Origin: Xanthomonas arboricola pv. juglandis
Lineage (GTDB): Bacteria > Pseudomonadota > Gammaproteobacteria > Xanthomonadales > Xanthomonadaceae
Assembly: GCF_001013475.1 (NCBI RefSeq)
Contig: NZ_JZEF01000005.1
Location: forward strand, 259,440 to 323,439
Reading direction: 5' to 3'
DNA length: 64,000 nt
The translations under genes and the position numbers were made by a program. The notes under the pieces were generated by a model. That model had not been told where the DNA came from and did no database searches. It saw nothing but the letters and a program-made list of their open reading frames with translations. Of this stretch, positions 1 to 9,138 are shown one piece after another. Numbering within the stretch: the first letter of the stretch is position 1; the number at the start of each line of letters is the position of its first letter.

Positions 1-441
1 CATGCGATGAAGCTGCTGGAGATCTTCCGCGAAGAGCAGCAGTCGATGGCGCTGGTGGTGGACGAATACGGCGAAATCCGCGGGCTGGTGACCATCAGCG
101 ACCTGATGGGCGCGGTGGTCGGCCGCCTGCAGGCGGTGGAGAACACCGACGAGGATGCGCTGGTGGTCACGCGTGCCGACGGCTCGCTGCTGATCGACGG
201 CTCATTGCCGGTGGAGGAACTGCGCGAAGTGCTGGGCGCCGAACTGCCGGAAGCCGATGAGGGCGACTACCACACCCTCGCCGGCCTGTGCATCTACTAC
301 TTCGGGCGCATCCCGCAGGCGGGCGAATTCTTCGATTGGGCCGGCTGGCGCATCGAGATCGTCGATCTGGATGGCGCACGCGTGGACAAGCTGCTGCTGA
401 GCCGCGTCAGCGACGAGGGCAGCGATGACATCGTCGGATAA
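1..441 (+). CDS. CBS / CorC_HlyC-domain transporter, 3-prime part
   Basis: The reading frame is open from the first base (CAT GCG ATG...), so the gene starts upstream of the window and only its last 146 codons are visible. The visible part holds the end of a CBS domain (GLVTISDL near residue 26) followed by a CorC_HlyC transporter-associated domain (residues about 50-135, with the typical GDYHTLAG and DWAGWRIEIVDLDG stretches). Full proteins of this CNNM/HlyC-CorC family are around 430 residues with an N-terminal membrane DUF21 domain and are linked to divalent cation efflux. The stop lies inside the next gene (17-bp overlap), so the two are probably co-transcribed. The first internal ATG at 7 is not the real start. 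Confidence 0.82.
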   Translation, partial: HAMKLLEIFREEQQSMALVVDEYGEIRGLVTISDLMGAVVGRLQAVENTDEDALVVTRADGSLLIDGSLPVEELREVLGAELPEADEGDYHTLAGLCIYYFGRIPQAGEFFDWAGWRIEIVDLDGARVDKLLLSRVSDEGSDDIVG

Positions 442-1096
442 CCGCGTACCGCCCTCGGATGGAGCGGACGGCGCGCAGATGCGCTATCGCAACGAAGGCA
501 TCCGCAGCCTGCTGGCGGCCTTCAGCGAGGGCGATCCGGAGCATGTGCTGCGGGTGCGCGAGATTCTGGCCGATCTGCAGCAGAGCGCATTCGGGGTGTT
601 CCTGTTTCTGGCGATCCTGCCGTCGTTCATTCCGATTCCCGGCGTGGCCGGCGGCATCAGTGGCCCGCTGACGGTATTGATCGGGCTGCAGATGATGTGC
701 TGCCTGCGCAAGCCGTGGGTGCCGCGTTTCATCGGCGATCGCGGACCGCGCCGCAGTACCAGCCAGCGTTTCGTCGCGCGGCTTGCGCCGACGCTGCAAC
801 GCCTGGACCGGCTGCTCAAGCCGCGCCTGCACGGCATGCTGGACCGGATTCCGGCGCAGATGTTCACCGGCGTGCTGCTTGTGCTGGTCGGCATCCTGCT
901 GACGCTGCCGATTCCGTTCACCAACTACATCTTCGGGCTGATCCTGCTGCTGTTTGCGCTGGCCCTGCTCGAGCGCGACGGCGCATTGCTGCTGGTGGGA
1001 TGGGCCGCTGCGCTGATCTCGGTGGCGGTGTTCGGCGTCACCTCGGACCAGTTGCTGGACCTGATCCGCGGTTGGTGGCCGGCCGCCTGGCGCTGA
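425..1096 (+). CDS. ExoD-like exopolysaccharide synthesis membrane protein
   Basis: A 223-residue membrane protein of the ExoD family, named after a Sinorhizobium gene needed for exopolysaccharide production and alkali tolerance; its biochemical activity is not known. Hydrophobic segments are seen around residues 54-72 (ending in PSFIPIPG), 75-92, 143-162, 166-183 and 187-204, with a basic loop between the second and third. The PIPG and LPIPFTNY turns are characteristic of the family. The start ATG at 425 lies 17 bp inside the preceding transporter gene, suggesting translational coupling. Nothing else in the immediate neighbourhood is an EPS gene; the large EPS locus begins about 9.5 kb away. 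Confidence 0.85.
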   Translation: MTSSDNRVPPSDGADGAQMRYRNEGIRSLLAAFSEGDPEHVLRVREILADLQQSAFGVFLFLAILPSFIPIPGVAGGISGPLTVLIGLQMMCCLRKPWVPRFIGDRGPRRSTSQRFVARLAPTLQRLDRLLKPRLHGMLDRIPAQMFTGVLLVLVGILLTLPIPFTNYIFGLILLLFALALLERDGALLLVGWAAALISVAVFGVTSDQLLDLIRGWWPAAWR

Positions 1097-1127
1097 GCGC
1101 GCGGCGACCGGCGCACCTAGAGCGAAG

Positions 1128-1628
1128 TTACTTCAGATCGACCACGCGGTTGTCCGACAGGCTGCCGGTATCGTCGGTCACGGCCGTCATCACGAAATAC
1201 AGCGCCTTGCCGAGCAGCCCGCTCGGGCCATCCCAGTACTCGGCCGATTCGGCGCGCACATGGATCAGGCGCAGGTTCGGGTCGTCCTTGCCGCCGGGGA
1301 AGAACACCTTCATCGCCGGCGACCACAGCTGCTCGATCTTGGCGCGGTCATCGACCACGCGTGCGGTACCGGCAACCGATACGTAGCTGTTCTTCGAGGC
1401 CGAGGCATAGGCCACGTTGACGCGCGGATCGGCGGCAATTTCGGCCACCTTCGGGCTGTCGGCGGCGGTGGCGAACCACAGGTCGCCATCGAATTCGACT
1501 TCCTGCGTCCCCAACGGCCGGCTCACCAACTTGCCGTCGGCCGACACGGTCGTGAACATCGCGATGTCCACGCCGCGGATCAATTCCGCCAACTGCTTGA
1601 TGCTCTCGCTGCGTTCCTGAAATTGCAT
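1128..1628 (-). CDS. pyridoxamine 5'-phosphate oxidase-like FMN-binding protein (general stress protein 26 type)
   Basis: A 166-residue single-domain split-barrel flavin protein of the PNPOx-related 'general stress protein 26' group. The first half carries the typical pattern: a strand MFTTVSADGKLVSRPLG, then a DLWFATAADSPKVAEIA stretch and DPRVNVAYAS. Members bind FMN or related cofactors and are found in stress regulons; the substrate is not predictable. The start is the ATG at 1628, with a purine-rich GGAAC upstream. It converges with the ExoD-like gene with only about 30 bp between the stops and lies 60 bp downstream of the flavin oxidoreductase gene on the same strand, so the two could form one transcript. 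Confidence 0.85.
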   Translation of the reverse strand: MQFQERSESIKQLAELIRGVDIAMFTTVSADGKLVSRPLGTQEVEFDGDLWFATAADSPKVAEIAADPRVNVAYASASKNSYVSVAGTARVVDDRAKIEQLWSPAMKVFFPGGKDDPNLRLIHVRAESAEYWDGPSGLLGKALYFVMTAVTDDTGSLSDNRVVDLK

Positions 1629-1688
1629 GCTGGTGTTCCCAATGGAGGTGCATGCATCTGAGCGGATCGCCGCGCAAAGCGACGTGAA

Positions 1689-2690
1689 TCACGCAGGAGT
1701 CACGTCCAGCTCGCGGCAGGCCATGGCGGCGATTTCGAACGAACGCAAACGCGCGGCGTGGTCGTAGATATTGGCGGTGAACAGCAACTCGTCCGGCGTG
1801 TGGCGCTCGATGAACTCGGCCACGCCCTGGGCGATCTGCTCGGCATCGCCCAGCACCGTGCACGCCAGCGCACGCTCCACGCCGGCACGCTCGTGCGGCT
1901 GCCAGAAGCTGTCGATGTCGTCGATCGGCGCGGGAATCTTGCCCGGCTTGCCGCGGCGCAGGTTGACGAAGCTCTGCTGCTGGGTGGTGAACAGGCGGCG
2001 TGCCTGCGCTTCGGTTTCCGCAGCCACCACATTCAAGGCCAGCATCACGTGCGGCTTGGCCAACTGCGCGGACGGACGGAACTCGCGGCGGTAGATCGCC
2101 ACTGCCTCGTCCATCGCATCGGGCGCGAAGTGCGAGGCGAATGCGAACGACAAGCCCATCGCCGCGGCCAGCCGCGCACTGAACAGGCTGGAACCCAGCA
2201 ACCACACCGGCACGTCGAGACCGCCCCCCGGCACCGCCTGCACCAGTTGCCCCGGCACCACCGGCGCGAAGTAGCGCAGCAGCTCGGCCACGTCCTGCGG
2301 GAAATGGTCGGCGCTGTCGAAATAGCGGCGCAGGGCGCGCGCGGTCGGCTGGTCGGTGCCGGGCGCACGGCCCAGACCCAGGTCGATGCGCTGCGGGTAC
2401 AACGAAGCCAGCGTGCCGAACTGTTCGGCCACCTGCAGCGGCGCGTGGTTGGGCAGCATGATGCCGCCGGCGCCGACGCGGATGGTCTTGGTGCCGCCGG
2501 CGACGTGGCCGATCAACACCGCGGTGGCGGCGCTGGCGATGCCCGGCATGTTGTGGTGCTCGGCCAGCCAGTAACGCTGGTAGCCCCAGCGCTCGGCGTG
2601 CTGGGCCAGATCGAGCATGTTGGCGAAGGCGTGGGTGGTGTCGCTGCCTTCGCAGACCGGCGCCAGGTCGAGCACGGAAATGGGCGTCAT
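1689..2690 (-). CDS. LLM class (luciferase-like) flavin-dependent oxidoreductase
   Basis: A 333-residue bacterial-luciferase-like monooxygenase (TIM barrel, FMN). The start of the protein (SVLDLAPV then the [20 protein letters not shown] region near residues 40-60) and [13 protein letters not shown] with [10 protein letters not shown] match the single-component LLM family typified by YhbW. Substrate cannot be inferred. A GGAG element sits just upstream of the ATG at 2690. Transcribed on the minus strand towards the PNPOx-like gene, with which it may share flavin chemistry. It diverges from the MFS transporter gene across 367 bp. Confidence 0.88.
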   Translation of the reverse strand: MTPISVLDLAPVCEGSDTTHAFANMLDLAQHAERWGYQRYWLAEHHNMPGIASAATAVLIGHVAGGTKTIRVGAGGIMLPNHAPLQVAEQFGTLASLYPQRIDLGLGRAPGTDQPTARALRRYFDSADHFPQDVAELLRYFAPVVPGQLVQAVPGGGLDVPVWLLGSSLFSARLAAAMGLSFAFASHFAPDAMDEAVAIYRREFRPSAQLAKPHVMLALNVVAAETEAQARRLFTTQQQSFVNLRRGKPGKIPAPIDDIDSFWQPHERAGVERALACTVLGDAEQIAQGVAEFIERHTPDELLFTANIYDHAARLRSFEIAAMACRELDVTPA

Positions 2691-3057
2691 CGGATGACTC
2701 CGGGGAATGAATGATGTGCAAGAGATGGGGCTGAGCAGGCGGCTTTGCCACCTGCCCAGGTGGCGCTGGGGGGATTACAGCATTCCAGTGGTCAAACAAC
2801 GGGAGGATCTGCAGCTGGCCACTCCCCCGCTCCGTGCCCAGGCCCGCGCCTGGCTGGACGGGTGCTGCAACGCAGGCGCGGCAATGGCGCGCAAGCCATG
2901 CATTCGCCGCGGAGGGAGGGATATCAGGCCATGCGCGATGGCTGTGGGTGTCTGGCGCTCGTCGGATCGCCTGCGAATGCAGTTGCCTGAACGCGAAGCG
3001 CGGGCGCCCGGTGACAGGGCTGCTGGCTATGATGGACACCGCACTGGCAGCGCCTGC
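2691..3057. other. divergent intergenic region
   Basis: No credible gene in 367 bp. It separates the start of the LLM oxidoreductase (minus) from the MFS transporter (plus) and must carry both promoters. A 16-bp palindrome, CCACCTG-CC-CAGGTGG, lies at 2748-2763 and could be an operator. An open frame in phase with the transporter runs through the region from about 2707, but its translation is not transporter-like and the transporter proper starts at 3058. Confidence 0.5.
2748..2763. promoter_or_regulatory. palindrome CCACCTG-N2-CAGGTGG between divergent genes
   Basis: Perfect 7-bp inverted repeat with a 2-bp centre, 58 bp upstream of the LLM oxidoreductase start and about 295 bp upstream of the MFS start. 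Its position in a divergent promoter region makes an operator plausible, but no regulator gene is adjacent and the call is tentative. Confidence 0.25.
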
Positions 3058-4467
3058 ATGACGATGGCTTCGACTACTCCGCTCGACCCCGCTTCCGCCC
3101 CCCTGCACATCGCCGCACGGATCGACCGGCTGCCGGCCAGCGCCACGCTGTGGCGGCTGGTCGGCCTGCTCGCGCTGGGTGGATTTTTCGAGTTGTACGA
3201 CCTGTTCCAAACTGCCTACATCAGCCCCGGACTGATCCGCGACGGCATCTTTGCCAGCGCTGCCGATGGCGCGTTCGGCATGTCCGACCAGGCTGCGTTT
3301 GCGGCGGCGACGTTTCTGGGCCTGTTCGTCGGCGCCGCCCTGCTGAGTCCGTTCGCCGACCGCTTCGGGCGCCGTCCGGTATTCACCTTCGCCCTGATCT
3401 GGTACACCGCCGCGACCGTGGCGATGGGTCTGCAGCACACCGCCACCGGCATCATCGTGCTGCGCTTGGTGGTGGGGATCGGCCTGGGCATCGAGCTGGT
3501 CACCATCGACACCTATCTGTCCGAGCTGGTGCCGCGGCATATGCGCAGTGCCGCGTTCGCGTTTGCGTTCTTCGTGCAGTTTCTGGCGGTGCCTGCGGTG
3601 GCGCTGACTGCCTGGCTGCTGGTGCCGCATGCACCGCTGGGGGTGAGCGGCTGGCGCTGGGTGGTGCTGCTGAGCGGGGTGTTTGCGCTGGCGATCTGGT
3701 GGCTGCGCAGCCGGTTGCCGGAATCGGCCCGCTGGCTGGCGGCGCAGGGACGCCATGCCGAAGCCGATGCGGTCTTGACCCAGCTCGAAGCGCGCTGCGT
3801 GCGCGATCTGGGTGCGCCCCTGGCCGCACCGCAGGTGGCCGCCCCCTCGCCGGCCGGCGACATGCAGACCGCGATGCTGTGGCGTGCGCCGTATCGCGGG
3901 CGCATCGGCATGCTGGTGGTATTCCATATCTTTCAGGCGATCGGCTTCTTCGGCTTCGGCAACTGGTTGCCGGCACTGATCTCGGCGCAAGGCACCGGCG
4001 TGACCAAGAGCCTGGGTTATTCCTTTGCGATTTCGCTGGCCTACCCGCTGGCGCCGCTGCTATTGCTGCGCTTTGCGCAGCGCTGGGAGAACAAATGGCA
4101 GATCACCGCATCGGCCCTGGGCGCGGTGCTGTTCGGCGTGCTGTTTTCGCTGCAGCATCAGGCGATCGGCATGGTGCTGTGCGGGGCGATGATTGCGTTC
4201 TGCAATGCCTGGATGAGCTTTGCCTATCACGGCTATCAGGCCGAGCTGTTCCCCACCGGCTTGCGCGCGCGGGCGGTGGGCTTTTGCTATTCCTTCAGCC
4301 GTCTTTCCACGGCGGTGAGCAGCGTGCTGATCGGTTGGCTGCTCGCCCAGGTCGGCAGCCATGGCGTGCTGGCCTTTATCGTGATCAGCATGTCGATCGT
4401 GGCCAGCGTGATTGCGCTATTGGGCCCGCGCACGCGCAATCGGGCGCTGGAAGAGATTGCCGGCTGA
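3058..4467 (+). CDS. MFS transporter (sugar-porter/metabolite type)
   Basis: A 469-residue major facilitator with about 12 hydrophobic segments. The first transmembrane segment contains GFFELYDLFQTAY, and the loop between TM2 and TM3 has the MFS signature DRFGRRPVF (residues 101-109). The central cytoplasmic loop includes RLPESARWL (the sugar-porter PESPRWL element), which places it nearer the sugar/aromatic-acid-H+ symporters than the drug exporters. Substrate unknown. Two ATGs, at 3058 and 3064, are both possible starts. The stop is 32 bp from the convergent stop of the ABC exporter gene. No biosynthetic gene neighbours suggest a substrate. Confidence 0.85.
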   Translation: MTMASTTPLDPASAPLHIAARIDRLPASATLWRLVGLLALGGFFELYDLFQTAYISPGLIRDGIFASAADGAFGMSDQAAFAAATFLGLFVGAALLSPFADRFGRRPVFTFALIWYTAATVAMGLQHTATGIIVLRLVVGIGLGIELVTIDTYLSELVPRHMRSAAFAFAFFVQFLAVPAVALTAWLLVPHAPLGVSGWRWVVLLSGVFALAIWWLRSRLPESARWLAAQGRHAEADAVLTQLEARCVRDLGAPLAAPQVAAPSPAGDMQTAMLWRAPYRGRIGMLVVFHIFQAIGFFGFGNWLPALISAQGTGVTKSLGYSFAISLAYPLAPLLLLRFAQRWENKWQITASALGAVLFGVLFSLQHQAIGMVLCGAMIAFCNAWMSFAYHGYQAELFPTGLRARAVGFCYSFSRLSTAVSSVLIGWLLAQVGSHGVLAFIVISMSIVASVIALLGPRTRNRALEEIAG

Positions 4468-4499
4468 TCGCGGCGCCGACGCGAGCACGCCACCTGGCA

Positions 4500-6233
4500 T
4501 CACGCGTCTGAGCTTGCAACCGCATCGGCGTGGGCAGCGGTCTGCGCCGCCACTGCAATGCCCAAGACAACCGTGCGATCGGCCACTGCGGCCAGGCTGG
4601 TGCGATGCGAGACCACCACCAGCACGGTCTGCGGCAGGCGTTGCCGCAGCATGCACAACACCTGCTGTTCGGCCTCGGCATCCAGTGCGCTGGTGGCCTC
4701 GTCCAGCACCGCCAGGGTCGGCTTGCGCAACAGCACCTGCGCCAGCAGCAGGCGCTGCGCTTCGCCACCGGACAGGCGCCCATCCGGGCCGTTGATCGGG
4801 CTGTCCAGGCCTTGCCCGTCGCGCTGCAGACGCACGCCCAGGCCGACGTCGGTCAACACCTGCCACATGCGTGCATCGCTGGTGCCGGGCAATGCCCAGT
4901 CCAGACAGGCGCGGACGGTGCGCTGCCACGGCCGCACCCCCTGGCCCAGGTAGGCGCCATGCCGCACCATGGCGCGATACGCGGTGAAATCCAGCCGGCG
5001 CCCGGCCATATGCGCGGTGAACTGCGCAGGCGGGGTCTGACCCGAGAGCACGTCCATCAGACTGCTCTTGCCGATGCCGGAGGGACCGACGACCAAGGTC
5101 AGTTCGCCGGGCAGCAACAGCAGCGGATCGAGAGCGAGCCTGGGCAACGGCGGCGCCAGGCCGATGTGTTCGAGATGCAGGGCTGCCGGCAACGGTTGTG
5201 CCGGTGCGGCCGACGCCGGCGGACGTGTCGTGCCCAGCGCCACATAGCGCCGCCACAGCTGCAATGCCGGCCACGCCGAGCGCAGTTGCTGCACGCTCTG
5301 GCGGGTGCTGACCAGATACGGCAGCAGACGCCCGAGCAGCAGGCTGACGGTGATCAACGCAGCGCGGTCCGCGCCCTGCCACAGATTGGCCAGCACCAGG
5401 ATGCCGGCGATGGCAGCCACTGCGGTGGCCTCGAGCATCAGCCGGCTGCCCGCCACCAGCGCCTGCTGCTGCGCATAGCCCTGCCCCAGCCGTGCGGAAA
5501 TGCGCTCGTAATGGCGGGTTTCCAGCGCTTCGCGCTGGAACGAACGCACATGCCGCAGGCGACGCGGGAAATCTTCGCTCAGCCAGAACAGCTGCGTCAT
5601 ATCGGCCACATAATCGCGGCTGATGCGCGCCTGGGTGTCGCTGCTGGAGATGCGCAAGCCCAGCCACGCCAGTGCCAGCAGCAGCGGCGTCGCCATCAGC
5701 AACGCGGGGGCGATCATGACCGCGATGCAGATGCTCACCAGTGCGGTCATGCCGGCCACCAGCAGCTGCAAGGCCGCACTGAAGCCCTGGGTGGCGATCT
5801 CGATGTTGTAGGTCAGCACATTGGCGATTTCCGCCGAGCTGGCACCGGACAGGGCCGGCAGCGGCGCATCGATCAACGCCGCATGCACGCGCTGCCGCAG
5901 CCCGATCGCGTAGCGGCTGGTCAGCCGTGCGGCCAGCCGTGCGCCATGCCAGCGCAGTGCGGCAAACACCAGGCTGACACCGACAAACAGCGCCACCTGC
6001 ATTGCCAGACCAGCCGGTAACGCCAGCGCGTAGCCGGCCAGGCGGACGGCATGACCAGGCTGCACCAGTGGCACCAGGCTGACCGCGACCAGGCTGCCGG
6101 CCAGTGCGGCCAGCAGCGACAAGCCGACGTAGAGCGCGATGGTCGAGACATCCGCCGGCACCAGCGTGCCGACGAAATCGCGCCACAGCGCACGCATGGG
6201 TTTGCGATCTGCAGCCGCGCGTATCTCAGTCAC
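4500..6233 (-). CDS. ABC exporter, fused membrane and ATPase domains
   Basis: A 577-residue half-transporter: a six-helix membrane domain (about residues 20-320) joined to an ATPase domain with Walker A GPSGIGKS (383-390), signature LSGGEAQR (487-494), Walker B/DEATS (about 508-515) and H-loop SHRTS (542). The architecture is that of type I exporters such as CydCD and the peptide exporters of modified-peptide clusters; no N-terminal C39 peptidase domain is present. The start is GTG at 6233. Its kinase neighbour ends 75 bp upstream on the same strand, so the two are likely co-transcribed. The context (HprK-like kinase, radical SAM enzyme, nucleotidyltransferase) suggests export of a modified small molecule or peptide, which is inference. 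Confidence 0.85.
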   Translation of the reverse strand: MTEIRAAADRKPMRALWRDFVGTLVPADVSTIALYVGLSLLAALAGSLVAVSLVPLVQPGHAVRLAGYALALPAGLAMQVALFVGVSLVFAALRWHGARLAARLTSRYAIGLRQRVHAALIDAPLPALSGASSAEIANVLTYNIEIATQGFSAALQLLVAGMTALVSICIAVMIAPALLMATPLLLALAWLGLRISSSDTQARISRDYVADMTQLFWLSEDFPRRLRHVRSFQREALETRHYERISARLGQGYAQQQALVAGSRLMLEATAVAAIAGILVLANLWQGADRAALITVSLLLGRLLPYLVSTRQSVQQLRSAWPALQLWRRYVALGTTRPPASAAPAQPLPAALHLEHIGLAPPLPRLALDPLLLLPGELTLVVGPSGIGKSSLMDVLSGQTPPAQFTAHMAGRRLDFTAYRAMVRHGAYLGQGVRPWQRTVRACLDWALPGTSDARMWQVLTDVGLGVRLQRDGQGLDSPINGPDGRLSGGEAQRLLLAQVLLRKPTLAVLDEATSALDAEAEQQVLCMLRQRLPQTVLVVVSHRTSLAAVADRTVVLGIAVAAQTAAHADAVASSDA

Positions 6234-6308
6234 GCCTGACGCTCACTGTGGAATACGGCATGGCGTCGGCCCGGCAGGGGACGCACCGCTGCCGCGCTGC
6301 CGGCGCGC

Positions 6309-7370
6309 TCACCGCAACACCTGCAGCAGCGCGTCCAGCGCGGCCTGCGGGTGCGCCCCGCGGCGCAGGGTGAACATGCCGATGCGCTGTACCTGTTGGA
6401 CAAAGCGCTGCCAGCCCGGTTGCCCGGCCGCATACGGTTGATCATTTGCCAGGCAAGCGGCGATGCGTTCGGCGGGCATTGCCAGCAATGGCTGCGCGGG
6501 ATCGCTCGCCGGCGTTGCCGACAGCATCACCACCGCACACAGCTGCAAGGGCGCGCGCGCCAGCTGCGCACGGCCGTGACGGATGTCGATCTCGAACTTT
6601 TCCACACCGCTGCGGCGACGGATGGTTGGCGAGGCACTGATCCACGCGCGGGTGTCCGCGTCGACCAGGCCCAGCGCGTCGGCGCGCAGATGCAGAAAGT
6701 TGGCAACGCCGGTGGTGAGCAGACTCTCCGGCGCCACGAACACACCGTCTTCGGCGATGAAATCCAGGCCATGCAGCAGGCCGTGCAGCGCCAGGGTCGA
6801 TTTGCCGGCGCCACTGGCGCCGAGCAACAGCACACAGCGTCCCTGCCACCCCACGCAGGCGCCATGCAACGGCACCAGGCCCATGCCGCGCGCCGCCAGC
6901 AGGAACACCGAAAATTCGATCAGCTCATAACGCACGTGGTAGGCGTGGGCGAGCATGTCGTCGGAAACCACCAGCATGGCGCGGCGCGCGGGCACCGACA
7001 ACATCAGGTAATTGCAGGCATCCATGACGCCGCACAGCAGGCCGCCGCTGGCATGGGTGCGCACCGGTGGCGGCTGTGCGCTCGAAGACGCGTGACCACG
7101 CGCCACCAGATCCAGCGTGATATGGAATTCCGGCGCACCCGGCAGGCGATGCGCAGGCAGGCCGGCGTAGGCCAGGTCCACCAATGCCAGCAGCGCGTCG
7201 CTGTCGCTTTCGAAGTGGAACAGTGCGCCGAGGATCTGGCGGCGCACGCACTGCCGACGCGGCCGATGTTCGCCGAACGGATCTGCTGCCACTGCCGCCG
7301 CATCCGGCGCGCCAGTGCGTACGTCATCGCCCACCGGCATCAATTGCGCCAACGCAGCCGACTGCGGCAT
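6309..7370 (-). CDS. HPr kinase-like (HprK-related) serine kinase
   Basis: A 353-residue protein whose C-terminal half resembles the HprK kinase fold: Walker A LLGASGAGKSTLALHG (about residues 182-197), then DFIAEDGVFV and later RRRSGVEKFEIDI. HprK-related kinases of this kind occur in lasso-peptide clusters (where they phosphorylate the peptide) and in EPS loci beside PF14907 nucleotidyltransferases. No HPr or PTS gene is nearby, so classic sugar regulation is unlikely. The ATG at 7370 follows GGAAGG, but with very short spacing; the ATG at 7340 overlaps the stop of a short upstream frame as TGATG and is a serious alternative. The frame stays open further upstream to about 7511. Transcribed before the ABC exporter. 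Confidence 0.75.
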   Translation of the reverse strand: MPQSAALAQLMPVGDDVRTGAPDAAAVAADPFGEHRPRRQCVRRQILGALFHFESDSDALLALVDLAYAGLPAHRLPGAPEFHITLDLVARGHASSSAQPPPVRTHASGGLLCGVMDACNYLMLSVPARRAMLVVSDDMLAHAYHVRYELIEFSVFLLAARGMGLVPLHGACVGWQGRCVLLLGASGAGKSTLALHGLLHGLDFIAEDGVFVAPESLLTTGVANFLHLRADALGLVDADTRAWISASPTIRRRSGVEKFEIDIRHGRAQLARAPLQLCAVVMLSATPASDPAQPLLAMPAERIAACLANDQPYAAGQPGWQRFVQQVQRIGMFTLRRGAHPQAALDALLQVLR

Positions 7371-7489
7371 GCCCTTCCACCCATTGCATCGATCAGCCGG
7401 TGTGTGCCGAACGGCAACAGAAAGGTTGCCGCATCGACATCGGCACGCGTGTCCAATGCACGCCAACGACGGCATGCCGATCGGCGCAA
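7340..7489 (-). CDS. possible short or truncated PqqD-like ORF overlapping the kinase start
   Basis: A minus-strand frame of 49 codons that can begin only with a weak TTG (7489) and ends in TGA overlapping the ATG at 7340 of the kinase frame (TGATG). The translated stretch ATFLLPFGTHRLIDAMG resembles the THxLD core of small PqqD-like chaperones that accompany HprK-related kinases. A normal PqqD is about 90 residues and continues some 45 residues beyond that motif, so this would be truncated or frameshifted. The similarity is judged by eye only; the frame may simply be a by-product of high GC. Confidence 0.2.
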   Translation of the reverse strand: MRRSACRRWRALDTRADVDAATFLLPFGTHRLIDAMGGRACRSRLRWRN

Positions 7490-7587
7490 CCAAAGCCACC
7501 TGCATCCGCACCTACTGCCGAGCCGAATGCCGGTGCCTGCGCACGCCGCCGCCGCGCACCTGGCGACAGAACGAGAGCCTTGTGCAG

Positions 7588-9078
7588 ATGCTAAAGATCC
7601 AGGTCAGTCATTCGTATTTCCTGCGTTACGACCCCAAGCAATGGGAGCGCGGCAAGCCATATCCACCGCTGGCGACGCTGCAGGTTGCCGCGTTATTGCG
7701 CGAGCGCGGCCATGCACTGAGCCTGTTCGACGCGATGCTGGCCGACGACGTGCAGGACTACACCGGCGCCTTGCACGCTGCGCAGCCGGATCTGGTGGTG
7801 TTCTACGAGGACAACTTCAACTTCCTCACCAAGATGTGTTTGAGCCGCATGCGCGAGGCGGCCTGCCAGATGATTGGGCAAGCGCGCGCGGCCGGCTGCC
7901 GCGTGCTGGTGGCCGGATCGGATGCATCCGACAACCCGGATGTGTTTCTGGCTGCCGGCGCGCATGCGGTGTTGATCGGCGAAGGCATCGCACCACTGCT
8001 CGAACTGGTGGCGCGCGTCGAACAAGATCCCATCATCGATACAGACGCCTGGCTCGCGGGCGTTGCACGTATCGCCGTCAGCTCATCTGCTGCAGCATAC
8101 GTGCATCGTGGCGCACAACCGCCGGACGCGCGCCTGAGCGGCCTGCCGGCCTGGGACCTGGTGGACATGCCGCGCTATCAGCGGTTCTGGCGGCAACGGC
8201 ACGGCTATTTCAGCCTCAACATGGCCGCCTCGCGCGGTTGTCCGTTCCGCTGCAACTGGTGCGCCAAACCGATCTGGGGCAATCACTACAAGCGCCGCGA
8301 TGCGGAAGACGTGGCTGCCGAAATGATCCATCTCAAGCGCAGCTTCCAGCCCGATCACCTCTGGATGGCCGACGACATCTTCGGCTTCCACATCGATTGG
8401 GTGGAAACCTTTGCGCAGCGCCTGAGCGACGCCGATGGCGCGATCCCGTTCACCATCCAGACCCGTGCCGACCTGGCCAGCGAGCGCATGGCTGCCGCGC
8501 TGGCGCGCGCCGGCTGCGCCGAGGCCTGGCTGGGTGCCGAAAGCGGCAGCCAGCGCATCCTGGACAAGATGACCAAGGGCACCGAGGTTGGCGAGGTGAT
8601 CGCCGCGCGCCGGCGCCTGGGCGCGCACGGGATCCGCGTGGGCTTCTTCATTCAACTCGGCTACCTGGGTGAAGAACTCGAAGACATCCTGGCCACGCGC
8701 GCACTGGTGACGCAGGCCAACCCGGACATCATCGGCGTCAGCGTGTCCTACCCGCTGCCCGGCACCACGTTCTACGAAGAAGTGAAAAACCAGCTGGGCG
8801 GCAAGACCCATTGGCAGGACAGCGACGACCTGGCGATGATGTTCCATGGCGCGTACGACTCGGAGTTCTACCGCAGCGTGCGCGATCTGCTGCATACGCA
8901 GGTGGACCTGCAACAGGCGCGCGCCACGCTGGGCGCCGATGCGTTTGCACAGGCCTCGGACACGCTGGAAGCGCGCTGGTCCGCCTTGATCGCCAGCGAA
9001 CGGCAACATCGCACCGAGCCGCTTGCCGGCGCTGCCGAACGCCAACCGCGCCAGTTGGCCAGCGTGCTGGTCGGTTGA
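7588..9078 (+). CDS. B12-binding-type radical SAM protein
   Basis: A 496-residue enzyme. The first 170 residues resemble a cobalamin-binding Rossmann domain (PDLVVFYEDNFNFL, then AGAHAVLIGEG). The radical SAM domain follows, with RGCPFRCNWC giving the 4Fe-4S cysteines C218, C222 and C225, and GIRVGFFIQLGYLGE and VSYPLPGT typical of the MiaB/BchE-like branch. Such enzymes perform methylations, ring closures or oxidations on natural products, lipids or peptides. The start is ATG 7588; GTG 7582 is in phase and possible. It diverges from the HprK-like kinase over 217 bp and is followed at 60 bp by the nucleotidyltransferase gene, so a two-gene operon is likely. The substrate is not known. Confidence 0.87.
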   Translation: MLKIQVSHSYFLRYDPKQWERGKPYPPLATLQVAALLRERGHALSLFDAMLADDVQDYTGALHAAQPDLVVFYEDNFNFLTKMCLSRMREAACQMIGQARAAGCRVLVAGSDASDNPDVFLAAGAHAVLIGEGIAPLLELVARVEQDPIIDTDAWLAGVARIAVSSSAAAYVHRGAQPPDARLSGLPAWDLVDMPRYQRFWRQRHGYFSLNMAASRGCPFRCNWCAKPIWGNHYKRRDAEDVAAEMIHLKRSFQPDHLWMADDIFGFHIDWVETFAQRLSDADGAIPFTIQTRADLASERMAAALARAGCAEAWLGAESGSQRILDKMTKGTEVGEVIAARRRLGAHGIRVGFFIQLGYLGEELEDILATRALVTQANPDIIGVSVSYPLPGTTFYEEVKNQLGGKTHWQDSDDLAMMFHGAYDSEFYRSVRDLLHTQVDLQQARATLGADAFAQASDTLEARWSALIASERQHRTEPLAGAAERQPRQLASVLVG

Positions 9079-9138
9079 CGCGCAACCCGCCGACCTCGCT
9101 TCCCGACCTCACGTCGCCTTTCTCGGAATCTCCGCCGC

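Noticed and set aside
2707..3057. Upstream extension of the MFS transporter frame by 117 codons
   Set aside because: The translation is not transporter-like, contains no membrane segment and would read through the divergent promoter region; the family start fits 3058.
1348..3990. An 880-codon minus-strand frame crossing three genes
   Set aside because: It overlaps the PNPOx-like, LLM and MFS genes, which have clear family motifs; its translation is low-complexity Arg/Ala/Gly/Gln.
6351..8672. A 773-codon plus-strand frame across the kinase and radical SAM genes
   Set aside because: It conflicts with both well-supported genes and shows no protein-like features.
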